A DNA stretch of 64,000 nt. It comes from Callaeas wilsoni (Eukaryota; Chordata; Aves; Passeriformes; Callaeidae). A program made the translations under genes and the position numbers. The first letter of the stretch is position 1. Each line of letters begins with the position of its first letter. Location: the NCBI GenBank assembly GCA_013398955.1, contig VWPU01010157.1, positions 25,821 through 89,820 of the forward strand, written 5' to 3'. Shown here in pieces: positions 25,208 to 39,100 of the stretch. The notes below the pieces were generated by a model, which was not told where the DNA came from, did no database searches, and saw only the letters and a list, made by a program, of their open reading frames with translations.

Positions 25208-28200
25208 ACCTACACTGCACAGCATTTCTCCATATCTCCCTCCCTCTTAATCTCCTATTGCCTTTCCTCCTCACTTCCCAACAGTCACATGAACTCTCAG
25301 ATGTCACCACAAGACCCTTTTTTTGAAAGACTTCCTTTTTTATTTTTTGACATCCTCCACAGTAATGCACAGGTGGCTTTTACCAGAAAAATAACGCAGA
25401 GCAACATGCACAGTGTTTGCATCAAGTGATTTTGCTGCCTGGCTGGAAACAAGACCTCAGTGAATGACAAGAAACTGTCTTATTCCCTGTGGAGCTTAGG
25501 GTATTTCTACCTTTGCTTCCCAGAAAGCAATGCCCGATAGGAACCAAAATCTACTGTTGTAACTGAGTCCAAAATCAGTGAGGAAATAAGCTTTAATCAT
25601 CTTTGGGATTTCAAACCACAGCTTTCACTCTCAGATCTCTTGAGCACACATTTATAGAACTTCTGTCATTTGATTTGTACTGAGACCAAGGAGAAGTGAG
25701 TGCAGAACAGCATGTAAAGGCCAAGCAGTTCTAATGCTTTTCTCCTTCATCATTGAAACGCTGCATAAAATATTTCTTTCCTGGAGGTAGATCTACAGCA
25801 GAAGCAGGGCAGACACACCATCCCTTTCTTTGTGACTGCTAAATGTACCAGACTTCTTACTCTGGCCTGGGCATGGGGGAAGAAAGGGCTGCTTGTAACA
25901 GAGAAGGAAATGAACAAGGACCTCAAGCCCTGTTTCAGTCCTGGAACATGCTGAATCACGTGTTTGTCCCAGCTTATCAGGGCAATAAAAAAAATTACAT
26001 TTTCTTTTTTGTGAATGAGAGAACATTTTTGGTTATCTGAGGAGAAAACTCTCGATACTGAAAACAGCTTTTTCTGATCCATTTTTAGCTGGCATGGCTG
26101 TTGTGTAATTCAGGGACCAATTTCACCCTTTTGCTGATTCAAAAAAAGCTTTGCTATAAGCCCTCTCTCTCATTCCATGCCAGGGAACTCTTAGAACGAT
26201 CATTTAAGCTTTTGCAGTGCTGAGGCAAACAGGCTGATGCCACTTTACTGAAAAACTTATCCTCTCTGTGGAGCATTCAAAATTGTGGACTAAAATGTTC
26301 CCTCTAGGTATCACAGAGTGGCCTAATCCATCTGTCCTTCTATCGCTCTCTGAACAACTTGAAATTCCCTGCACCTGTGGGTTTTCCCCCCACAAATCAC
26401 TGCTGATTTCTCACTTTTAAATGCACTTCAGGGGCCATTCTTGTTAAAATCCAGGGGTTATGATATTAAAAGACACTGATGCTGGCAGATGACTGACTGA
26501 CAGCTCCACAAGAACAACCCTCCCAGGTTTGATGTGTGACTGCAAAGACAAGACAAAAGGATGCCTCTTTAAAAGAGGTTACAGTTCACAGTGGAAAGCT
26601 AAACAGAAACAGTTGGAGGGATTTTCAGAACTGCTAGAGGCTCTGACTCACATTCATTGTAAGATGATTTAAAATGTAATGACCTGTTCTCTCAAGTGTT
26701 TGTTCTCACCTCCTGCTAGGGGTTACTACCTCCAAGGAAAATCAGGAAAATGAAACTTGTGAAGGCTAGTTCAATCCAAAGCTCTGCAACTTTGCTAAGG
26801 CACTTGGAGATGAACTGAGCTATGGAACATGCACCAAACTCCACAAATTCCATCTCAAATCAGTAGCAAGCAGCTACTTAAATCCATGTACAGCATTGGG
26901 TAAATAAATACACATGTAAGGCATAAGGCCCTTGTGTGTCTATGGAAAGGGGCTAGAAATTCAAAGTTTACCTGAAGAATAATCATTCTGAGAGATTTCA
27001 CCAACCAACAGTGTAAAAATGCTTTTTCTGAGAAAATGATTAATCACTCCTATATTAGTTATCTTTTAATGAGAATTTTTTTAAACATAAAATTTAAAGA
27101 TGTAAAACTTTACTCATTAGCTCAATTTTAAATCATTAGAACAGTAAATTAACAGGAAAAAGTATTTTATTTCAGAGCAGAACTGAATAACCCGCTGGTG
27201 GAGATTAGGATCTCCTAATGTCCTATAGGGAGGATATAAATTCCTGTTTCACTTCTGCTAGAACAGGGTGAAAGAGTAGGTAGGCACAGCTGCCACAAAT
27301 TAGCTGTCTGTCTGTCCAGCTCAGCCACCAGCTATTAGGCTTCACAGGTTTGCTCTGTCTGAGCCTATGATTGCCAGGTGCTACCTTCAGTTCCCAGTGC
27401 TCAGCTAAAAGATTTGTATTTTTCCCCTCACATTTTGACCAGACAAAACTGTTCTCACTAACAGTGAAGCTGTGAAACTGCACCCATGCTGGACATTTAC
27501 ATCCACGGAAAGGTAAAGGAGCTTTTCCTCATACTCAAACTACTCCGAGTGTCCCCTGGCAAAAGCAAAATGAAGCAGCAGTAAATTAAAAATGGGATAA
27601 CAGAACTTTTTTTTTTATAATACGCTGCTGCTGCCACACACATTACTGACTGGCTGATTCCTAGAGAAAGGAACGTTAGTGTTTTGGTGGCCAAAAGCAC
27701 ATTGCTGGTTTACAGACAGTCATCATAATGTCAGATTGCAAAATATGAGGCAGCCTTCTCTGCTATCCACCATAAAAATATCCAATCACACTCTCTAAAG
27801 AAATGACATGAATATGAAGGCATAGGCATTGGAAAATGTATAGAAACTGAGAGTGAGAGGCTGTTTGAAACACTAAGGTTTCTATCAATGTTAATCATTG
27901 CCAGAAGGGCTGTCTTAGTCATTCTGTAGTTCATCATTGAATAAAAACAAAAAATTACAATTTCAGCTAATAACCAGTTCCTAATAAGTTGGGTTTTCCT
28001 ACAAAACAAACCCAAATTCTGCTTTTAATTACATAATTGCAAATCCAGAGTAACTGATTTGGGAAATAGAACACTACAATGAGAATAAAAGGCTACTAAG
28101 AGTTTGATTCAGAGTTTTTCTGCTTGTTGACCTTAACTGATGGGAATGAGGCAATATTTTTCATGGGCCCTTCCACCCAAAATGTTTAGATTCATATAGT

Positions 28201-31200
28201 TATCAAAGATGCTTTTTGAAGTGCAATACAGCAGCTGCTAACATTGTTCCCCAGGTATAGCAGCTTCTCCTGTCTTTGAGAGACTGGAGAGGATTGGGTT
28301 TGGAGGAGGGCAATGACAGTTCAAACTACTCCTTTTAATACATTTGGCCAAAACCACAAGTAATACTGGAGGGTAGGTTTTTTGTAATAAAAATTTTCCG
28401 AAGGACTAGGGAAAAACACCTTTTTTTCTGAAAAATATTCAGAAATTATTGACCTGAGTTTTTAAGAAGTACAGGCTTGTTTATGTAATAGATTTCTGTA
28501 ATAATTTGTATTTGGCTGTGTTTGACTGTGGACAGCTGGAAAGCAAACACAAGTGCAAATAATTTAAATAGTAAAGGAAATGGGGAATCTGCCTCTAATT
28601 AAGGGCTATGGTATGAAATGGGCTTATGAATTGCTAATTTAAACAACCAGCCTTAGTTCAGCGCTACCTCCATCACAAATGAAGGGTATAGTAAAAAATA
28701 CAAGTACCTCACAAGTGACCTAAATCTGGTCCTCCAGAAGTCCTGCATGCACCTCAGTTTTGAGGAAAGGCAAAGGCAGATCCCAACACTAACACTCAGC
28801 AATTCAAAACAAAGCCTATTGCTTATAGGGCACTCTGTCCCATTTAGGCACAAGGGATATCAAGTTCTGTTGGAGAAGCACAAAGGCAGAAACACAAGCT
28901 TTGGCAGTTGAGAGAAAGATCAATTGCAGGAACTGTAGCTGTTCAGATGATGAGAATTAGTGTAGCTCTCTAGAATTATATGGATATAATACACCAGCTG
29001 AAGATGTTATCCATTATCCATAACTCCAGCTGTGCCTGCATGGCTAATCCAGCCAGATCTTTGAGTCAAGGCTTACATGGCATGAAGCATGCTGCTTAAC
29101 ATATTATAATTTCTGAAGAAGAGACTCATAGATAATTTCTGCACCTACTCATGACTCAGAGTTAAGTGAATATGGCAGAGCAAATAAACCAAGATCAGAG
29201 TTATTAGGAGGGCTACTAAGTGAACCTAAGCCCACTGAGTGATCCATCTGCACATCAAAAAGTAATTGAAATTATTTAATAGTTGAAGTGACCTGTGTTG
29301 TGCAATTTGTAAGCAGTTTGTTATGAGCACTCCATATTCAAGTTGTTCTCATTCAAAGTCCACAGCTGCTGCAAGATGGGAGATAGTTGATGAATTCCTA
29401 CCTTATAAACAGTTTGCTCTTAAAATTCTTTATTCGGCCACCTTTTCCCCCCTCTCATTAATTTGCCCTAGAATTCAGGGCAAATTTACAGCAAATATTT
29501 TAAAAAGAAATCTTCTTATCTGTTGTGATGCAAAAGGAGGGAAAATCTAGGTTCAAACCAATTTTTCTCACCAAGTGAAATCATACGCACAGAAAACCAG
29601 TGACAACATACGCCTGGCTCTGTTAGTGAGCTCCTGAAAGCTGTCCCTTCATCACATCCTAGGATGTCCTCTTTCTTGAGGGTGCTGCTGTCAGAGCTGC
29701 CCAAACAGCGTGCACTCACTGATCAGTCTATGCACACAACCTCTTTGTCACTTTGCATGGCTCAAAACTTCTGGCAAACTGCACTAAAAGAAGTGGCTAA
29801 GTACCTTATGAGCAATTCACAGATGAATCCTTGCCAAGAGGCTGCAGAAGGGTGTTCATGGCTGGTCTGTCTGCAATACAGAGGTAACATATGCCTACTT
29901 AAGGGCACACATTACCCCCACATCAGACCCATACATTATCCTGGCCAACTATCCTGGAGCACTGACATAGCTTGGCTTCCCTCCACACAGATCTGGTGTT
30001 ACATATTTAGTGAGGACAGGGGAAAACAAAATGCAAGGAAGAAGAGAAGCAGATCTGGGGTTTAAATCTTTGTTATCTTCCAACACCGCCCACCCCTCCC
30101 CCCCCAAGCTCTTCCTGCACCTTGTCTGTCCCTGCCAGTCCACCCCATTCCTCCTTGGTTTCAGCAGCAGCAATTTTCGCTTTGTTGGGCTGGGAAGGAG
30201 TCACTTGGCTACTCAGACTGTGTTTGTTGCTGGACCAGCTATCCCCCATCTCCTCCACTGAAAGTGAGACTGGACAGAAGGTTTCCAAAGGCTGGATTCA
30301 GCCCCTATGTACACCCTCAGTTAGCCAATGTTACTTTACACTGAAAGCCAGAATAAATGGTTGAATAAAGCATAAAATAGAAAATTGGAATTAGATTACC
30401 TAATATCCCAGCATGACTTAGGAACTTCACACTGTTTACAAAGGCAAAAACAGTCTTCAGTTCTAAGCAGAAGATGTTGAGTTCTAACCAAGGTCATCAG
30501 GAACTTCACACCTACTCTAAAAATCAACTCCCTTCTTTGCCAGTAACATTACAGCAAATTTCCCAAATAAATGATCTAAAGCAAAAGATCCTTCCTGACA
30601 TCTGAAAATTAACACACAACATAAACCTTGCTTCCTAGTTTCTGCCCTGACCACTGGAATGTTGCTGCCACTATGAACTCTTGAGTGTCCTTCAGGGAAT
30701 GAGAAGCCTTTCTGAACAGTGCAAGATGAGCAAAATTTGTATGGAAAATTCTGGGTCAGGGCTTCAGGTCTCATACCTCTGTGATCTAAACATTGCCAGC
30801 AGATCCTCAGTAGAGCCACTTGAAGACAACAAAACACAATTTGGAAGCTGTCAAGCACGAATTCTCTTCATTTGAAGAAGGAATCAGTTCCTTGAAAGGC
30901 AGTTCACTCCATAGGACAGAATTTTTCTTTGCAGCTGCTAAGCACACATGATGAGAAAAAAACCCATTGATATCTCACACTCACTTTATTCCAAGTAAGT
31001 AAATAATTTTAAGTAATTAATCACCACCACTGTTAAGTTATGATTCTTTTTCCTTGGGATACCAGGACTGTTTCTAATGGTGGTTATTTAAGGCTTCATG
31101 TCACAGAGACATGTTTTCATGCAAGGTTGCAAAGGGCAAATGAGAGGAAGGGCAAACAGTACCGCAAAACTTAGCTGACCCAGCAACATCCAGGAACACT

Positions 31201-33214
31201 GATAAAAATAAAAGGAGGATGTTGAAGGTCCTTCTCTGCTGTGGCTCCTCAGTGATTGTGGAAAACTAACAGAAAGAGACGCATCCCTGATGGACATCAC
31301 TGGCTCCTAAGAAAGTAGGATGCTCAGGGTCCTGCCACTCCATGCCAGAGGAAGATTTCTTGGACAGTAAGTTTGTCACTTGATGTGCACCTCTGCATCT
31401 GAGGAAGAAGCATCAGAGATGAGAACCAAACCCTGCAATATCCTGACAATGTGTGAACAGCAATTAGCAGTTCTGCGGACAGAAACAGATTTTCTGGCAG
31501 GTGTCATTAATCTCTTTATGCAAATTTAATACTCATGAAAGAAACTGTGTGAGCGGCCAAGAACACTAAGTCTTCCTCACATGAGGTACCTCAGCAAACA
31601 CCTATGATCAAAGACTGGGCAAAGAACCAGGGATATGCTGTTCTGGACTTCACTGACTCACTGTTGGACTGTGATGGCTCCTTGTGTTTCTGTTATCCTG
31701 TCGGAAAATGAGGGAGAGGGGTATTTTGTCCACCTTCCTAAATGCTTCACCTTAGCACCAGTCTGTAAACAGCAGCTTGTCTTAAACTTACAAAAAATGC
31801 ACCTTCTAAAGCGGCAGGGAAATCCAATCTTTTAAATCACACCCCACAAACAAACCTTTTGGTCCCTGCTCTCCATTACACAACCAGCAGTCAGAAACCC
31901 TTCCCAAAGGCCAACTCAAACCTCACCGCTCACTGTCAAACATGCCTTCTTCCGAAAAGCTCCACAGCTTTTCTGAACACTCCTTCCTGCCTGACACAGA
32001 AGGACGAGATTTAGTCGTCATTCCCTGGGAGGCTTATTGGGACAAGGTGGGAGTGGACTCCAGCCAGGACACAAACCGTGAAGGAGGTGCAGTTCTGAAC
32101 TGCCTCTAGTTTTCCCAAGCAGTATCCAGGCCCCTTTGTGCCAATATGAACACCTGGATTCAGTGTTGTTCTACCTCCAAGCACTCACTGATCCATGCCT
32201 GGATCCCCCTGGTGGATGACCTGAGAACAGAGCACAACTAGGACTCCTGGGATATCCATCCGTTTGGCACATCCCTGCTAAAGCTCCAGTTGGTCCACTC
32301 CAGAGTAAACTGATCTTACCTCATCCTTTTAGGGTTGATGGGAAGAGCCTGAGCAGATGATGAGCTGCCCATCTCCTGGAATGAACCATTTAGAGAACAA
32401 TGAGCTTTGCTGGCTAACACAGCTGTGCTTTACGTCCATGAAAGCACTTGGATCTGTACATGCATCATGATGATATTCTGATCAGCACAGAAGCTCCACC
32501 TTTGATTCAGATTTACAAGGCTTTCCCATGGCTGTTCATCCTTCCTATCTTCCACAAATAACGGGAGCCTACAACAAACCTGGCACTGATGACAGGTCTT
32601 CACCGTATTTAACTGGCAATCTCTGACATATAGCTGAATCAATTTGTATCTTCTGTTACAAAGCCCAGGTCTCACAAAATTGATGACTGCAACTGCTATA
32701 AAAGAATGGTGTGTTTGGTTGCAGGGCTTTTTTTTGGTTTGTTTCATAAGTCAATTTCTTTCTTAAAAAATGAAGCTTAACTCCTATTGTTTTCTTCCCA
32801 TGACTACTGCTCAACAAGCCCACTGTCAGGATACAAATCTGGCTACTTCTTGGACTGCCTTCTTCCCCAAACATTAGTCTGACATAATGGAAGGTAGAAC
32901 AGATTGGTTAGAAATATCTGAAAAGCAACTCTTTACCATATCAAGAGCAAGTTTAATTAGTCTAATGAATCTGAGAATCACACCCTTTTATGTCATAGAG
33001 TGTAAGTAGATCTTTCAGTTACTGAGCTGACATTTATAAAAAGAAAAGAAAACTGAGTTATGTTTCATCATTTTATCCTGATTACTCTATTTTGTCTTTT
33101 ATTCTTTTTGAAAGTCTTTACTATTGTCATTCGGAGTTAGTAGAAAAGTGCTATGAGTATGTCTACAGACCAGATTTCAAGTTTTTTCTAAAAATCTCTA
33201 AAGGAATACGTGGG
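25208..33214 (-). other. ST8SIA1 intron 4, middle part, no recognised element
   Basis: Intronic DNA without a recognisable exon or mobile element. The bases around 28440-28640 are AT-rich and unusually free of repeat character, as conserved non-coding elements often are, but that cannot be judged from one genome. An ATGCAAAT octamer lies near 31517. Confidence 0.55.
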
Positions 33215-33300
33215 CTGCCAGGACTAGGTGGCCTTGCTTGAGCAGAGGTTGATCTCCAGGGGTCCCTCACAACTTATGCCATTCCGTGAATTTGTGAATC
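33215..33300 (+). repeat. CR1 LINE 3' end fragment, plus orientation
   Basis: The tail 'gatctccaggggtccctcacaac ... attccgtgaatttgtgaatc', read in short blocks, matches the CR1 3' end, with its cctccagaggtccc block and the terminal octamer-type ATTCTGTGAATC repeats. The 5' side is truncated and diverged. Confidence 0.7.
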
Positions 33301-34039
33301 CTCCTTAAGCTTAGCTTTAAAAAAGATTTCAACCCAAACCTGCCAAGGTGGTAGCTGCTTACATTGTGTATTTGCTGCACTGACAAGACTTGGTTAAGTC
33401 ACCTCAGCAATGCAAATCTTCAGCAAGTAAGAAGAATTTTACACATTACATGCTTAGATGTGAGGATATAAAAGTCTACCCACAGCGTTTAGTCAGTCTC
33501 TGCCTGGAATGGAGTTGGAAAAGGTAACATCAGATGACTCCCTCTTAGTAGGATAGTAAATACAACTATCTGGTGTAAGCCTACATTACTGATTTACAGT
33601 AGTTCATTAGAGGGTAGAACAAGAGAGCAGAGACTGAAACTGGTAAGAGTCAGATCAGAATGAGGTAGGACATCTTGACTGATGTTTTAAATGAGCCACA
33701 ATATTTTAAACCACAGGATGAACTTTTGCCATGGAAACAGTGACAGGCTCAGCTCTCTATTCTACACTGTGCCTCATACCAGTGTTACTCAATGCCAACC
33801 TGCTATATGAAACAGGCAGGGCACTGAAAAATTCAGCTAAGAGTATTCTGAGTACAAATTCACCACTGCTACTAGTTAGAAACACTGCTCCGGGCATAAA
33901 CCCGGGCAGAAACACTGTCTCGTTTGTAAGTAAGGCCTGCCAATAGTAGCAGAAGTAATAATTACCACACAAGAACCAACACCCTCTTACAATATAATAG
34001 AATAAATTAATTAGAAATGTAATAATACATGTATTTTTA
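33301..34039 (-). other. Short intron segment between CR1 remnants
   Basis: AT-rich intron with no recognisable feature. Open frames of 71 codons on both strands (33731-33972) overlap each other and show no domain. Confidence 0.5.
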
Positions 34040-34133
34040 GAGAATCATAGAATAGTTTGGGTTGGAAAGGACCTCGAAGGTCATCTGTTTCCAACCCCAT
34101 TGCAATGGGACACCTTCCACTAGACCAGGTTGT
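34040..34133 (-). repeat. CR1 LINE 3' end fragment, minus orientation
   Basis: It starts agaatcatagaatagtttgg, the reverse complement of the CR1 3' terminus. It continues through the ggacctcgaaggtcatct and caccttccactagaccaggtt blocks and then stops. This is a 5'-truncated copy of about 95 bases. Confidence 0.9.
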
Positions 34134-35965
34134 CATTTTGCACATTGTTTGCTATCATTGTAGAAAAAGCAAAAAAGGTAGGAAACACAGTGGAACATTC
34201 TAGTCTGAAAAATTAATTTCTTTTTCCTTCTAAATACAAATAATCCATACCCTCTCAGGCAACTCAGCTACAGGGACTGTTACAAATGGAGTTAAAAACA
34301 ATAGTAAGATTTCCTGTACAAAAATTTCATAAAGTAGCTAAAATTTCTTATTTTAAGACACTTGAGAAATCTCTTGTGTATTGTTTCAAAACTCATGCGA
34401 AAGAGACCCTTAATTTTAGTGTGCAATTTGACTCAAAGAGTCAGAACCTTAAGCACTGATTTTAGCACCCATCCTGCCTCAGTGAGAAGTACACAAGTGA
34501 TCCAAATGCATAGCTGCCAAAATCAGCAATGCCAAATCTTACAACTGTATGTTCACATACTCATATATGTTAAAATTACTCTATTGGAGATCTTTTATAC
34601 TCCAACTTTACAGCTCCATCTTTTATTAGCTGTTAATAACACAGTTCAACATTACAAGCTGTCTACATGCTCTGATCTAGCTTTGTATTCTAATTTTTCA
34701 AATTTAAACTCATAGAAGCCTGAACTTATTTTATGATTATTCCTCAGACATTCAGGCTTTAATTAACACAAGTAAATGTGCTGAAAACTTTCAGTCTTAC
34801 AGGGATGACAAAATTGACAGGAGGTAAAGCTCAAATCAACACACCATCCCTTGATATGTCCTGTATGCTGATGGAATTCAGAAGTCTTTGTGATTCTTCT
34901 CAGTCAGAAAACAAAACCAGAAATTGTCAAAACCAGGAATAGTCTTCCTTGTTTACAAATAACCACAACAGCCTCTCACATCCCATCCTAAAATGCAGAC
35001 ACCTCAGCTGTGTATTTTCTCCATTTACCATTTGGGAGAATTGAAACCACACCAGGAGCACCACAGATAGTAAGACTTCTTTCTTAACTAAACTGTCTCC
35101 CCTGACACCACCATCTACCTTTTGAGGTCCTCTTACTCTCTTGCAGAGGAATTCTTGCTATTAAGCTCTCTGGTGGAAGATGCAGATAAACTTTAAGCCA
35201 CACATTACGCATTTATTTGAATCCCTCTACACGACAAAATCCCACCTGAGGCCCAGGAACACCATTAGAGGAAAACCCTGCAATCACAACTCACTGTCTT
35301 GGCTGCTCTAAGACCACCTTCAGAAATTCAACTAAGTCAGAAGAGAAAAACAAAGATTTCTGGTAAAAACCTCCAAAACTTGTCTGTCTTTTTCTCCCTG
35401 TTGTGTCACTTTGAATTGCCAGCTTCCATAAATATTCTACTCATTTTGCATATACACAGCTACCTAATTGTTCATTCTGTCAGTCTGCATACAAGTGAAA
35501 CAGAGACACCTCTACAATAAAATCAGAACATTTCCTCCAAAGACCTCTTAATGAACAGTAATGAGCCTGTGGGTAGAGCTGCTTGACACTTTCTTCTCCT
35601 ACTTGCCTGCCTCTAAGTTTAAAAACACATTCTAGAGTGGTCAAAACTAAGCTGTTCACAAGGCTTCTTATGGAACATAAATAAATCAGGATCAGCAACT
35701 CACAACTTTCTGAGACAGACTTGGAAATTTGGCTTTCATACTTTGCGCACTTTGGCTTTGAAAATAGGTTTTAATCCCTGACAATACTTTTCCCTCAATG
35801 ATGATGCCATTTAACTTCTTTGTTACCTGCTAGGAAGAGCCTTCTTCCTAGTAGGGAGATACTTCTTCGGTGTTTAACCATTTCCACTCTCTTTCTGTGG
35901 ACTAAACTAAGTTAGAATAACTGATTTCTTCTGGCCTTGATTCCTCCCACCTCTCTTTTAATACA

Positions 35966-36195
35966 GACAGAATCACATCATTAAGATTTGAAAAGACCTC
36001 TCAGATAATCAAGTCCAGCCATCAACCACCACCATTTTCACCACTAAACCATGTTCTCAAGTGCCATATCCACACATTTTTTAACATTTTCAGGGATGGT
36101 GACTCCCCATGGCTATCTGTTCCAATGTTTTAAAACCCTTTCAGTGAAAAAAATCTATCCTAGTATCTAATCTAAGCCTCTCCTCAGGCACTACT
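35966..36195 (-). repeat. Older CR1 LINE 3' end fragment, minus orientation
   Basis: It begins acagaatcacatcattaag and follows the CR1 order: aagacctctcagataatcaag, then ccatcaacca, cactaaaccatgttctcaag, cagggatggtgactcc, and finally the ctatcctagtatctaatctaa block. Divergence is high, so this is an older subfamily than the copies near 53.5 and 62.8 kb. Confidence 0.85.
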
Positions 36196-39100
36196 TTGCT
36201 TTTTTAACCATCTCCTAAGAACACATGGAAAAAAGTCCCAAAAATTCTTCTTTAGTGGTTCTGATATTGCTCTGGCTATTTATTTATAAACTCCTAAAAA
36301 ACATTTCTCAAGATCCACCTATCTTCTGGTTTACCTAAAAATCCCTTAAGTTTGTGAAGTACTACAGTGATTTACACAGGAGAGTCTATTCCCCTAAAGA
36401 ACTCCACACGAGCATTTCTCTCTCCATCCTTTTCTTCAGCATCTATTCCAAGTGCTACTGATTCAGCCTTCTCAGGTGGTTATCTCATTCTTAGCAATGC
36501 CCAGCTGTTTAATGAGAAAACAAACTCTAATTAACCCCTCTGCCTCTGACATCTGTGCTTTAACCCAAAGCTTTTGGCCTGCTATCCATAAGGACAATTT
36601 CTACACTCCTGTGCCCATGTCCTGAATTTGCAGGTTTTCTTCGAAGTTTATGGGATCACATAGCTGCAGATGCTGCAAACCATTAAAGTTATTTAGAGAC
36701 AGGAACAAAAGAAAAAGTGGGAATGTCACAATCTGGCAGACTACAGAGAAGTAGCAGTTTTCTGTGTTCTCATAATCTGCAGTCATTCAGATTGCAGGAT
36801 GCCTTGTATCTTCATTTAAAAGAAATATATATATACACATTTGCTTTCCAATCAGTATCTGAAAATATCCAAGAGATGCAATACTGGTAAAAAAAATCTA
36901 GGTTAACGTCAAAGACTGTTAGGAAAGATTTGTTACCTAAACATGGATTAGGCACTTAAAAATCTTTGGAGATGTTACTCTGAAAAACCTTGGGCTTTTT
37001 CATACAAGACACTAAAGTATTTCAATGACTTTAAAGATACTAGTCACATACTTAAATATAAGGCACTTGATTACACTATTCCACATATTGGTAGTAGGAT
37101 TTAGAAGCTCTCATATCAAGTCCTACTGCAGGAATATAAGGATGAAAAAGAATCACCTTAATTAAAACCATTATTTGCTCAAGGACATATATAGCTTTCC
37201 CATTTCACAGACCTAATAATGGAAGATCAGACACCTAGTTGTCTCTCTGTTTGGTAGTGCTGGCAGACTCTTGGATACAGTGAACTGAAGAAGACACTAG
37301 GAGGTGGGAGAGGGGGGAGGAATGAAAAGCAACAGGCTTCCTGGCACTGCTTGCCAAGAAAATGAAAATGTGTGAGACAATGTGTTAATGAATATCCCCA
37401 CAGCTGAGCAAGCACTGGTGATTTTGGTAAGGCAAAGATTTTGCAATTAAAATGTCATTCACAGTGGAGATAACAATGATTATCATCAAAATCCCAGACA
37501 AGAGATTTACAAATGCATGTGTAAAGTAATGCGTCCTATTCTTCTCTAATCCTAGAATAAACATACAGTAGAATTGAAATTCGAGGATATTTCAATCACA
37601 AATCCAAATGGATTATTTTAATCCTGGTATCTTCTATCTCTGCTTTATGACACCTACTAATAAAACATTTATTTTTGTTTAAGAAAAAGTGCCAAACCAT
37701 GATTTCATGAGATCCCATTTACAATTTCCCATTTCACCCCCACGTCAATTTGCCCTTTAAATTACTGTAAAATAGAGACTTCTGTAGGTTCTCTGGGAAG
37801 TTCTTCCTAACATCTAACAGTTGCTTTTGCTGATGAGGTATCATCCCTAAGTGTACTCTCAGAAAACTCTTACTGCTCTCTTCAGTCTTTCCTTCTCCCT
37901 TCTTTTCTCCTACCAGATCAAACAACCTTTCCTCCAAGTTCCCATTTCCCTAAACCAAAATTTCACCCCACTGTTTTTCATCTCAGCAACAGCACCTGAC
38001 CTTTCTCTGTGGAGCCAATGGTGCATTTTGACACACCTCTAAACCCAAAAGTCCTTTCCCTAGGGCTGAGGATTCCTGGATCTCCTTTTTCCTGCTCATT
38101 GCTGTATCTTCTAGTTAAGAGGGGGTGGATAAGAGAGTAAAAGCCTCTTATTTAAATGGGGTCAAAGTATGGCTATAACAGCAAAAAACTGTTTCAGTAA
38201 CAGCAGGACTTTTTTCCAACTCCATGTATGTCTGTTCATCAGCCAAGAAAACACAAAAGCAAACCAGAAATTCTGCAATTTTTCTTTCCTGGCTCTGCCT
38301 TTGGCCTGGTGGTAGCACTGGGCCAGTTCCCTCCATCTCCACAGTTTTGCTTCCTTTTCTATTCAAAGAAGGACAAAAATAGATGTTCCTCACAAAGAGA
38401 AAGTAAGGCATCACTTATAAATGTAAAGGTTTTTAAAGAAACTTTGTATTAGAGGAGGGGAAAAACTGATTACCAATAAATGTGGCTTTAAGCAACCTAC
38501 ATATGCAGAAGAGTTTATCACAGTCTTGCCTCTTAAGAAGTACTTCCCAGAAATATTATCCCATTGCTTTTGGCACAGATGTTCAGAGACTCTTGCAGAA
38601 GAACATAAAATGCGAATTAGAAGAATTATTCTTATCACTTTGGACTTCTTATCAATGAAATAATCTGAGATATATTTAAACACCAGGAATAAAAAAGAAC
38701 CTCTACATGAAGTATTTAAAATCTGATGACTAATTGACTTTACAGGGAAAGATCTTCTCATCACTTGACTTGTATAGAAAGGACAAGATAAGCACAAAGA
38801 GTTTTCCTTCAAGAACCTATTTTATGGGTAGATTTCTACCTTTCTTTTTCTGATCTTTTGCAATTACCAAATAATACTGTAACTACCTAGGAACAGAATA
38901 TGTAGTTTTTACATGCAGAGGAATTCTCATGAACCATTTTCATGAGTGTAAGCAACAGGCATAATACTGTAAATTTGTTTAATCAAAGATGAAGGAAGCT
39001 TTTATCAAATTAAATTATTGCTTCAGTTCCATCTTTTTATTCCTAATAGTCTCAATCAGCTGGATTAGAGATGTCTTCAGGACTGAATCCAGGAAAGTTT

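Noticed and set aside
36816..36840. TA/CA microsatellite
   Set aside because: Only a few dinucleotide units, below a useful threshold.
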